A DNA stretch of 6,254 nt from JAIBJP01 sp035639875 (GTDB lineage: Bacteria > Actinomycetota > Thermoleophilia > Gaiellales > Gaiellaceae), in NCBI GenBank assembly GCA_035639875.1, contig DASQXE010000045.1, positions 1 through 6,254 on the forward strand, read 5' to 3'. Below, piece by piece: positions 1 to 4,903 of the stretch (the stretch's first letter is position 1; every line of letters begins with the position of its first letter). The notes below the pieces were generated by a model that searched no databases, had not been told where the DNA came from, and saw only the letters and a program-made list of their open reading frames with translations. The position numbers were made by a program, and so were the translations under genes.

Positions 1-1482
1 GCAGATCGACGTGTCCGCCATCGCCTCGAGCCACTCTTCCATCTGCGCGCGCGGCATGGCGGCACGCCCGTGCTCGAGCTCCTCGAGGGCGTGGTGCATG
101 CCGCGGTTGCCGATCCGACAGGGTGTGCATTTCTGGCACGACTCCTCGGCGAAGAAGCGCATCGTCTCGGTGAGGAGACGGAGCGGGGAATAGCTCTCGG
201 GGAAGACCTGCAGGCCGGCCGATCCTGGCCCGGCGCCCCAGTCGCGTAGCGATTCGCGCGTAAGCTCCACGTCGAGCGCATCGGGCGGCAGGATCCCGCT
301 CGCCGCCCCGCCCGGAACGATCGCCGAGACGGCACCGGTCGCGCCGCCGGCGTATTGCTCGATCAGCCGGCGCGGGGTGACATCGAGGGGAGCCTCGTAG
401 CACCCCGGCTCGCGCACCGCGCCGGAAACCGACCAGAGCCGGACGCGCGGCCATGCCTCGCCTCCGTTTCTGAGGATTGCCGGAACGTGGGCGAGCGTCT
501 CGACGTTGTTGATCAGCGTGGGGCGCCCGAGGTAGCCGACCTGGCTCGGGAAAGGCGGCTTCAGCCGCGGCATGCCGCGACGGCCTTCCATGGACTCGAG
601 CATGGCAGTCTCCTCGCCGCAGATGTAGGCGCCCGCGCCGACGACGAGCTCGAGCGAGTGGCCGTCGAGGAGTCCGGCGGAGCGGAACTCGTCGAGCGCA
701 TGGGTCAGCCGTTCGCGCGCTGTCGCGTACTCCTCGCGCAGGTAGATGAAGCCCTCGCTCGCCTCCGCGAAGTCCATCGCGATGAGGGCCCCCTCGATCA
801 TGAGATGGGGGCGCAGCTCCATCACGTAGCGATCCTTGATCTTTCCCGGCTCGCCCTCGTCGGCGTTCACGACGACGTAGCGCGGTCCGGGCTCCTTGGC
901 GACCGCCTCCCACTTGACTCCGGTGGGGAAGCCGGCGCCGCCGTACCCGGTGAGGCCGGACGCTTTCAGCTCGTCCACGATCTTCTCCCGCGACGGGAGC
1001 GCTCGCAGCACCTCCAGGCCACCGCGGCGCTCGTAGTCGGCGAGGATCTCGTCCCGCTCGCCCAGCGCTATCGAAGGACCGTCGTTCGTGCGGTAGACGA
1101 CCTCGGGCTCGACCCGGTCGCCGCGCAGCAACACGGGCGCGAGGTCGCAGTGGCCGAGGCATTCGACGCCGAGGACGGGAACGCCCCTTGCCTGCTCGCC
1201 CTCACGCGCCAGCAGCTCCTTGGCGCCGAGACAGTCGCAGACCGGCCCGATGCAGACACGGATGGCCTCCACCGGCACCTGCAGGAAGGAGTAGAAGGAG
1301 ATGACCTCGTGCACCTCGCCGCGCCGGATGTTCATGTGGTCGGCGAGCGCATCCGAGAGCTCCGGAGTTAGCGGGCCGACCTCGCGGCGAATTCGCCCGA
1401 GGTTGTCGAGGAGCCGCGTCCGCTCCCTGGGTAGCTCGGGGAGGAGCTCTGTCAGCCGGAGGACGTCGATGCCGCTGATCAT
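1..1482 (-). CDS. NuoE-NuoF fusion, NAD+/FMN diaphorase subunit of a formate dehydrogenase-type complex (3' end outside window)
   Basis: I read 494 uninterrupted codons from ATG at 1482-1480 to the left edge. Residues 1 to about 125 are a NuoE-like thioredoxin-fold domain with all four [2Fe-2S] cysteines (C77, C82, C108, C112). From about 165 it is NuoF-like: a glycine-rich GYGGAGFPTG stretch (179-188), NADEGEPGKIKDR (206-218), GAGAYICGEETAMLES (282-297) and NNVETLA (325-331), which in this family bind NADH and FMN. Then comes an SLBB-like region and ESCQKCTPCRIG, where C449, C452 and C455 hold a [4Fe-4S] cluster. The fourth ligand, C494, is the last residue in the window. The family passes electrons between a catalytic subunit and NAD+ in the cytoplasm. 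Complex I, NAD-reducing hydrogenase and formate dehydrogenase all use this module; fdhD and mobA nearby favour formate dehydrogenase, whose catalytic subunit may lie to the left. A possible ribosome site, AAGGGTGG (1500-1493), sits 10 nt before the start. Confidence 0.93.
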   Translation of the reverse strand, partial: MISGIDVLRLTELLPELPRERTRLLDNLGRIRREVGPLTPELSDALADHMNIRRGEVHEVISFYSFLQVPVEAIRVCIGPVCDCLGAKELLAREGEQARGVPVLGVECLGHCDLAPVLLRGDRVEPEVVYRTNDGPSIALGERDEILADYERRGGLEVLRALPSREKIVDELKASGLTGYGGAGFPTGVKWEAVAKEPGPRYVVVNADEGEPGKIKDRYVMELRPHLMIEGALIAMDFAEASEGFIYLREEYATARERLTHALDEFRSAGLLDGHSLELVVGAGAYICGEETAMLESMEGRRGMPRLKPPFPSQVGYLGRPTLINNVETLAHVPAILRNGGEAWPRVRLWSVSGAVREPGCYEAPLDVTPRRLIEQYAGGATGAVSAIVPGGAASGILPPDALDVELTRESLRDWGAGPGSAGLQVFPESYSPLRLLTETMRFFAEESCQKCTPCRIGNRGMHHALEELEHGRAAMPRAQMEEWLEAMADTSIC

Positions 1483-1551
1483 AGTCCGCGCGCCACCCTT
1501 GATCTGCAGGAAAAAGTCACCCAAAGTGAGTAGGTCCTGTCGGTCGCACGC

Positions 1552-2676
1552 TTGAAATTAGACGCCAAGCGGGCGAAGCCCGCGCCCGGCGTGGCGCTGC
1601 GGGCGCCAGCCGTGGCGGCGAGTTCCACCCTCACGCCGCAGCCGAGCGTTGCCGTCAAATTAAACGGCCAGCCGGCGAAGCCGGCGCCAGCCGTTGAGAG
1701 CGCGGGGCATCTGTACGAGGACTACTACGATCGGATCTTCGGCTACTGCCTCTATCAGCTGGGCAGCCGCGAGGAGGCCGAGGACGCCGCGCAGACCACG
1801 TTCATGTGGGCCTTTCGCGGACTTCGGCGCGGCGTCGTCCCGCGCGCGGAGGCGAACTGGCTCTTCGCCATAGCGCAGAACGCCTGCCGTGCTCGCCACC
1901 GGAGCCGCGCCCGCGGGCGCGAGCGCGAGGTGCTGAGCGATCCCGTCACTCTCGCCGACCTGTCCCCGGCTCCCCAGACCGAGACCGACGCGCTCATGGG
2001 AATCGAAGACGCGCTGGCGCGCATGCCCGAGCTGCAGCGGCGGGCCATCCTCCTGCGGGAATGGCGCGGGCTGTCGTACAAGGAGATCGCGGCGGAGTTG
2101 GAGCTCTCGGGCGCAGCGGTGGAGACGTTGATCTTCCGCGCGCGCCGCTCGCTCGCGGAGCTTCTCGCGGGCCCCACTGCGCCCAGGCGCGCCCGCAAGT
2201 ACGCGATCGATCTCGGCTCGACCGGGGCGGCCCTCAAGTCCCTCTTCGGGGCAGGCTCGGCCGCAAAGGTGGCGGCCGGAATTGCGGCCGTTGTTGCCGC
2301 GACCACCATCGCAGTCGGATCGGTCGAGCGCACCCGCAGCGACGGCGCTTCGCCCGCGCGGAACATCCCCGTGACGGTCGTGCCGCAGACTCCACGCGCG
2401 CACCCGGGCGTCGGGCGCCATTCCGTTCTGAAGAAGCACGGGGCGATGCGACCTGCGGTGACCAAGCCGAAGCCGTCTTCCGGCGCCTCCGAATCGGCAC
2501 CTGAGGGCTCGCTCGGCTCCGGAGTCGGCCATGCGATAGACCAGACGAGCGGCACGATTCCGGTCGTGGGGGACGTGGTCCGCGAATTGCCGCTCGACAC
2601 GGCCACCGGCGCGGTGGACGAGGCAGTCGCCACCGTCACGGACGCCGCGGCGCCGGTCTCGGACGCGCTTCCTTAG
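1552..2676 (+). CDS. ECF-family RNA polymerase sigma factor with C-terminal membrane anchor and extracytoplasmic tail
   Basis: This 374-residue protein has sigma region 2 at about 53-120 (starting HLYEDYYDRIFGY, with EEAEDAAQTTFMWAF) and region 4 at about 150-205, including the helix-turn-helix LSYKEIAAELELSGAAVE. A basic patch (RRAR, 212-215) precedes one hydrophobic segment at about 237-257. The Ala/Pro/Ser-rich tail of about 115 residues would therefore lie outside the membrane. No zinc-finger anti-sigma motif (HxxxCxxC) is present. Ordinary ECF factors are about 160-200 residues and soluble, so both ends are extra. The first 50 residues are low complexity and are encoded by two palindromic repeats. 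The start is uncertain: TTG 1552 gives the longest form, with GTG 1591 and GTG 1612 as alternatives, and none has a clear ribosome site. All three lie upstream of the second repeat, so that repeat is translated unless a non-standard start is used. It is divergent from the formate dehydrogenase gene, 69 nt away. Confidence 0.88.
   Translation: MKLDAKRAKPAPGVALRAPAVAASSTLTPQPSVAVKLNGQPAKPAPAVESAGHLYEDYYDRIFGYCLYQLGSREEAEDAAQTTFMWAFRGLRRGVVPRAEANWLFAIAQNACRARHRSRARGREREVLSDPVTLADLSPAPQTETDALMGIEDALARMPELQRRAILLREWRGLSYKEIAAELELSGAAVETLIFRARRSLAELLAGPTAPRRARKYAIDLGSTGAALKSLFGAGSAAKVAAGIAAVVAATTIAVGSVERTRSDGASPARNIPVTVVPQTPRAHPGVGRHSVLKKHGAMRPAVTKPKPSSGASESAPEGSLGSGVGHAIDQTSGTIPVVGDVVRELPLDTATGAVDEAVATVTDAAAPVSDALP
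1555..1596 (+). repeat. Palindromic repeat, copy A
   Basis: This 42-nt unit starts AAATTA and matches copy B (1657-1698) at 33 of 42 positions. It can fold into an outer 5-bp stem (1562-1566 with 1588-1592), an asymmetric internal loop (1567-1568 and 1584-1587), an inner 6-bp stem (1569-1574 with 1578-1583) and a GAA loop (1575-1577). The core GCGAAGC is known as an unusually stable DNA mini-hairpin. If translation starts at TTG 1552, the unit encodes KLDAKRAKPAPGVA. Confidence 0.75.
1657..1698 (+). repeat. Palindromic repeat, copy B, inside the sigma-factor reading frame
   Basis: This copy lies 102 nt (34 codons) after copy A, so both are read in the same frame; here it gives KLNGQPAKPAPAVE. 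The fold is the same: outer stem 1664-1668 with 1690-1694, inner stem 1671-1676 with 1680-1685, loop GAA. Against copy A the stems differ at two pairs only, and both changes keep pairing: 1565 C/1589 G becomes 1667 G/1691 C, and 1571 G/1581 C becomes 1673 C/1683 G. A 3' fragment of the unit (GGCGCCAGCCGT) also occurs at 1602-1613. Confidence 0.75.
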
Positions 2677-2694
2677 GCTTCCTCCCTCGAACGA

Positions 2695-2721
2695 GGGAAC
2701 CGGCGCAAGATTTCTCGCGTT
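2695..2721 (+). promoter_or_regulatory. Candidate ECF-sigma promoter of the response-regulator gene
   Basis: GGGAAC (2695-2700) is followed after exactly 17 nt by CGTT (2718-2721), the classic ECF pattern of a GGAAC-type -35 and a CGT-type -10. It lies between the sigma gene and the receiver gene, 17 nt before the receiver start. The -35 element overlaps the right arm of a small hairpin (2684-2689 with 2692-2697), which has no following T-run. Transcription would begin near 2727-2730, leaving a leader of about 10 nt. Not proven from sequence alone. Confidence 0.5.
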
Positions 2722-2738
2722 GGAGCTTCCTTGATGAC

Positions 2739-3158
2739 ATGCGCCTCCGAGTCCTCGTCGTCGACGACCACCCGCTCTTCGCCGAGGCAGTCGCCGCCCT
2801 CCTGGAATCGGATGGCCGGATCGAGGTCGTCGGTCGCGCCGAGAACGGTGCCGAGGCTGTCGACTTCGCTCGGAAGCTCGAGCCGGACGTCGTCTTGATG
2901 GACATCAAGATGCCGCTCATGACGGGGATCGAGGCGACCGAACGGATCCTCGCCTGGTTGCCGGAGACGAAGGTCGTGATCGTGACCGCACACGGTTCGC
3001 CGCAGGAGGTCGAGCAGGCGCTCATGGCCGGCGCCGTCGGCTGCCTGACGAAGGACGACCTCGGTCTCCGGCTCGTCGAGACGACGCTCGAGCTCGCCGG
3101 TGTCGAAACGCAGGAATTCGCCGCAAGTTTTTCGGCCGCCGGACCTCTTTATCGGTAG
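2739..3158 (+). CDS. Receiver-only response regulator (NarL/FixJ-type CheY-like domain, no DNA-binding domain)
   Basis: This 139-residue protein is a complete phospho-receiver domain. The acidic pocket is D9 and D10 in VLVVDDH, the phospho-accepting aspartate is D55 in VVLMDIKMP, the switch threonine is T83 in IVTAH, and the conserved lysine is K105 in LTKDD. The sequence resembles NarL/FixJ regulators, which are normally about 210 residues with a LuxR-type helix-turn-helix. Here the protein ends about 34 residues after the lysine, and the DNA that follows is non-coding and structured. It probably acts by protein contact, for example in a phosphorelay or on a partner regulator. No histidine kinase is in view. 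ATG 2739 is the only sensible start; GGAG at 2722-2725 is 13 nt upstream, farther than usual for a ribosome site. The gene follows the sigma factor by 62 nt on the same strand, so it may also be co-transcribed with it. Confidence 0.88.
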   Translation: MRLRVLVVDDHPLFAEAVAALLESDGRIEVVGRAENGAEAVDFARKLEPDVVLMDIKMPLMTGIEATERILAWLPETKVVIVTAHGSPQEVEQALMAGAVGCLTKDDLGLRLVETTLELAGVETQEFAASFSAAGPLYR

Positions 3159-3211
3159 GAAGCTCCCGTTGGAGGCACGCCGCAAAGCCTAGGACGGGAA
3201 CCCGGCTTCCT
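3157..3211 (+). ncRNA. Candidate structured RNA element: 17-bp nested hairpin starting at the receiver stop codon
   Basis: Three helices stack in one 55-nt hairpin: 7 bp (3157-3163 with 3205-3211), 6 bp (3164-3169 with 3194-3199) and 4 bp (3173-3176 with 3187-3190). There is a 5-nt bulge (3200-3204), a symmetric 3x3 internal loop (3170-3172 and 3191-3193) and a 10-nt apical loop, ACGCCGCAAA. All pairs are Watson-Crick. The first helix begins inside the TAG stop (3156-3158). No T-run follows, so this is not a simple terminator. It could be a 3'-UTR regulatory element, a stability structure or the 5' part of a small RNA. I do not recognise it as a known family. Confidence 0.5.
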
Positions 3212-3219
3212 CAGCATCA

Positions 3220-3254
3220 AGGGAACGGCTCCCACACTCCCACTGCCGTTCCTT
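3220..3254 (+). other. Second hairpin between the structured element and the terminator
   Basis: AGGGAACGGC (3220-3229) pairs with GCCGTTCCTT (3245-3254) over 10 bp, one of them G-T, around a 15-nt C-rich loop. A pyrimidine-rich stretch follows but there is no true T-run. It may be part of the same structured transcript or an auxiliary terminator. Confidence 0.45.
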
Positions 3255-3263
3255 CCTCTCCCC

Positions 3264-3302
3264 GGAGGCGGTCGCAGCTCCCGACCGCCTCCTCCCCTTT
3301 CT
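3264..3302 (+). terminator. Intrinsic terminator of the sigma/receiver unit
   Basis: There is a perfect 11-bp G+C-rich stem (3264-3274 with 3282-3292), a 7-nt loop and then TCCCCTTTCT (3293-3302). The T-rich tail is modest and favours the plus strand; read the other way the stem is followed by purines. It sits between the plus-strand receiver gene and the convergent minus-strand gene, as expected for an end-of-transcript signal. Confidence 0.7.
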
Positions 3303-3322
3303 AGGAAGCCTCGAAGAAACTG

Positions 3323-3994
3323 CTACGGAAGGACGACCGTGGTGGTCGTGCCGGCGAGGCCGCCGGTCTCCGCGAGCGGCAGGTCACCTGCGTCTGGCAC
3401 GCCGGGCGTCTCGGTCGGCACCGGCGGGTCCGGCTGGTCGACCGTGACGGTGCCGACGCCTGGGACCGTTGCCTGGAGGAGCGGCGGCTCCGACGTTTCG
3501 TCGGGCGGCGGCTTCGGATGGTCCTTCGAGCCGGACCCGGAGCCGGATCCCGATCCGCCCGAGCGGCCGCCCTTGCCGCTCGTCTTGCCCGTGCTGGGAG
3601 CGGTCGCGGCTGCCCCCGCGGCGGCCCGCCGCGGGATGGACGCGAGCTCGCGCCGATCGAGGGCGACGCCGGCTGTGACGACGTCGGTCGCCGGCGTCGG
3701 CTCGAGCGCCTGGGACGAACGGAATGGAAGGCCCTCGGTACCCCGTACTGCGAACCAGATCGCACAAGCGATCGCGGCGAGCGCGAGCAGGTCGCGCCGC
3801 TCGAAGCGCCAACGCGGACCCTCGTGAAACGCATCCGGCGCCGTCACGAGCCTCGGCGCGCGCGGCGGCGGGGGCGAAGCGAACGCTGCGCGCGTCCTCG
3901 GCACAGCCGTACGCGTGCCGAGAAGCTCTTCCTCGGAGGGTCGACCGACCCACCGAAACCGTTTCGACTCCTGTACGTCCCGAGGAGCCTCCAT
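3323..3994 (-). CDS. Hypothetical single-pass membrane protein with low-complexity tail
   Basis: I do not recognise a family for this 223-residue protein. The first 66 residues are charged and proline-rich (PPPPRAPR at 41-48) and look cytoplasmic. RFERRD (63-68) then leads into a hydrophobic segment at about 69-83 (LLALAAIACAIWFAV), consistent with an N-in, C-out membrane span. The outside part has a glycine-serine run (GSGSGSGSGS, 147-156), a proline patch and a C-terminal region rich in Pro, Thr and Val. It ends with LAETG (207-211) only 12 residues before the end. ATG 3994 is preceded by AGGGGG about 5 nt upstream, a reasonable ribosome site. The gene converges on the receiver gene and diverges from fdhD. 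Possible roles are an envelope protein or a membrane partner of the signalling genes, both speculative. The opposite strand is also open over much of this stretch, but the membrane-protein pattern and ribosome site favour the minus strand. Confidence 0.7.
   Translation of the reverse strand: MEAPRDVQESKRFRWVGRPSEEELLGTRTAVPRTRAAFASPPPPRAPRLVTAPDAFHEGPRWRFERRDLLALAAIACAIWFAVRGTEGLPFRSSQALEPTPATDVVTAGVALDRRELASIPRRAAAGAAATAPSTGKTSGKGGRSGGSGSGSGSGSKDHPKPPPDETSEPPLLQATVPGVGTVTVDQPDPPVPTETPGVPDAGDLPLAETGGLAGTTTTVVLP
3615..3635. repeat. Perfect 9-bp palindrome with 3-nt loop inside the membrane-protein gene
   Basis: CCCGCGGCG (3615-3623) is the exact reverse complement of CGCCGCGGG (3627-3635), separated by GCC. 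It encodes the RRAAAG part of the linker just outside the membrane span. It could be a by-product of Arg/Ala codons in a G+C-rich gene or a real hairpin. Confidence 0.6.
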
Positions 3995-4039
3995 TGGTTC
4001 CCCCTATCCGAACGGCGGTGTAGTGGTTCGAGTACTTAT

Positions 4040-4071
4040 CTGTCTCCTAAATCGGAAATGCCGGGAGACAG
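4040..4071. promoter_or_regulatory. Inverted repeat in the divergent intergenic region (operator or hairpin candidate)
   Basis: CTGTCTCC (4040-4047) and GGAGACAG (4064-4071) are perfect 8-bp inverted arms. Inside, CGG (4053-4055) can pair with CCG (4061-4063). The element lies 45 nt upstream of the minus-strand membrane-protein start and 55 nt upstream of fdhD, in the only A+T-richer stretch of this intergenic region. It could be a dimeric repressor site controlling both genes. No regulator is assigned. Confidence 0.45.
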
Positions 4072-4111
4072 CAAAAGAGGTCCGGCCTAACTCGTACGGG
4101 GGATTCGCCGC

Positions 4112-4117
4112 TACGCT
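4112..4117 (+). promoter_or_regulatory. Candidate -10 element for a leaderless fdhD transcript
   Basis: TACGCT fits the TANNNT form common in actinobacterial promoters and ends 9 nt before the fdhD ATG (4127). No ribosome-binding sequence precedes that ATG. Together these suggest transcription starting at or very near the start codon. There is no convincing -35 element. Confidence 0.35.
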
Positions 4118-4126
4118 TGCCGCCAA

Positions 4127-4903
4127 ATGGCACTTCCCCCGCAGTCGGCCGCGCGTGTCGACGTCGTTCGGCTCCCCGGCGGGGCGGCGGAGCCGGACGA
4201 GCTCGCGGTCGAAGAGCCGCTCGAGATCAGGATCGCCGGGCGGCCGATTGCGGTCACGATGCGAACTCCGGGCCACGACGAGGAGCTCGCACTCGGCTTC
4301 CTCGTCTCGGAGGGAATCGAGCCACAAGCAGCGGTCGTTCCGGAGGATCTCGCCGCGAACACGATCGACGTCGAGGCCGCGGGGTTCGATCCGGCGCGGC
4401 TCGAGCGCCACTTCTACACGTCGTCGTCGTGCGGGGTTTGTGGCAAGGGTGCGCTCGAGGCCGTCTCAGTGGAGGCGCCCCGGGTCACGAGTGAGCTCAC
4501 GATCCCGGCCGAGCGTGTCGCCGTCCTCCCCGAGCGCCTCCGCGCCGCGCAACCGACGTTCGCCGCGACTGGGGGGCTGCATGCGACGGGCCTCTTCGAG
4601 CCCGATGGGACACTCGTCTGCGTTCGCGAGGACGTCGGCCGCCACAATGCCATGGACAAGGTCGTCGGCTTCGCGTTTCGAGAGGGCCTGCTGCCGCTGG
4701 CCGAACGGATCCTGTGCGTGAGCGGACGCCTCTCGTTCGAGCTCGTCCAAAAGGCCGCAGTAGCCGGCTGCCCGATCGTCGTCGCCGTCGGGGCGCCGTC
4801 GACCCTGGCGGTCGACCTCGCCCGCGACCGGGGCGTGACGCTATGCGGCTTCGTCCGCGATGGCCGGGTGAACGTGTACTCCGAGCCGTGGCGGATTCAG
4901 TGA
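4127..4903 (+). CDS. fdhD: FdhD, sulfurtransferase for formate dehydrogenase maturation
   Basis: FdhD takes sulfur from an IscS-type cysteine desulfurase and places it on the molybdenum or tungsten of the bis-guanine dinucleotide cofactor, which formate dehydrogenase needs for activity. The protein has 258 residues, close to the usual size. The catalytic loop SSSCGVCGKG carries the CxxC pair at C102 and C105. Other family blocks are TGGLHATGLF (148-157), EDVGRHNAMDKVVG (168-181, implicated in cofactor binding) and the C-terminal stretch from SGRLSFELVQKA (199-210) through VGAPSTLAVDLA (221-232). ATG 4127 is the first start and fits a leaderless transcript. The stop overlaps the next gene's GTG by 4 nt. 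Its presence implies a molybdenum or tungsten formate dehydrogenase in this genome, matching the diaphorase subunit at the left of the window. Confidence 0.96.
   Translation: MALPPQSAARVDVVRLPGGAAEPDELAVEEPLEIRIAGRPIAVTMRTPGHDEELALGFLVSEGIEPQAAVVPEDLAANTIDVEAAGFDPARLERHFYTSSSCGVCGKGALEAVSVEAPRVTSELTIPAERVAVLPERLRAAQPTFAATGGLHATGLFEPDGTLVCVREDVGRHNAMDKVVGFAFREGLLPLAERILCVSGRLSFELVQKAAVAGCPIVVAVGAPSTLAVDLARDRGVTLCGFVRDGRVNVYSEPWRIQ

Noticed and set aside
355..1371. Long open frame on the plus strand (338 codons)
   Set aside because: It lies antisense to the NuoE-NuoF fusion, whose minus-strand motifs and cofactor cysteines are unmistakable; the plus-strand product has no recognisable domain.
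1517..1529. TCAC-CCAAA-GTGA inverted repeat as a regulator site
   Set aside because: Only 4 bp per arm, in the wrong orientation for a CRP/FNR-type half-site pair.
1509..1536. ECF autoregulatory promoter upstream of the sigma gene (GGAAAA, spacer, GGTC)
   Set aside because: The -35 lacks the GGAAC form and the -10 is vague; clearly weaker than the site at 2695-2721.
1660..2639. Long open frames on the minus strand and in another plus frame across the sigma gene
   Set aside because: They are arginine- and alanine-rich shadows expected in G+C-rich DNA; sigma regions 2 and 4 fix the real frame.
3175..3211. Possible c-di-GMP-I (GEMM) riboswitch, because of the CGCAAAGCC string
   Set aside because: The other conserved half (GGCAAACC and its apical stem with tetraloop) is absent, the local fold is a different nested hairpin, and the element lies after a gene and before a terminator rather than upstream of a same-strand gene.
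3159..3300. A frameshifted LuxR-type helix-turn-helix lost from the receiver gene
   Set aside because: None of the plus-strand frames I could read here gives a recognisable helix-turn-helix, and the region is filled by hairpins and a terminator.
3339..3827. Plus-strand open frame opposite the hypothetical membrane protein
   Set aside because: It has no plausible ribosome site or recognisable domain, while the minus frame has both a ribosome site and a basic-flanked membrane span.
4714..4899. Extending the methyltransferase upstream by 62 codons
   Set aside because: This stretch is inside fdhD, its translation is arginine-rich with no homology pattern, and GTG 4900 gives a standard coupled start and a normal family length.
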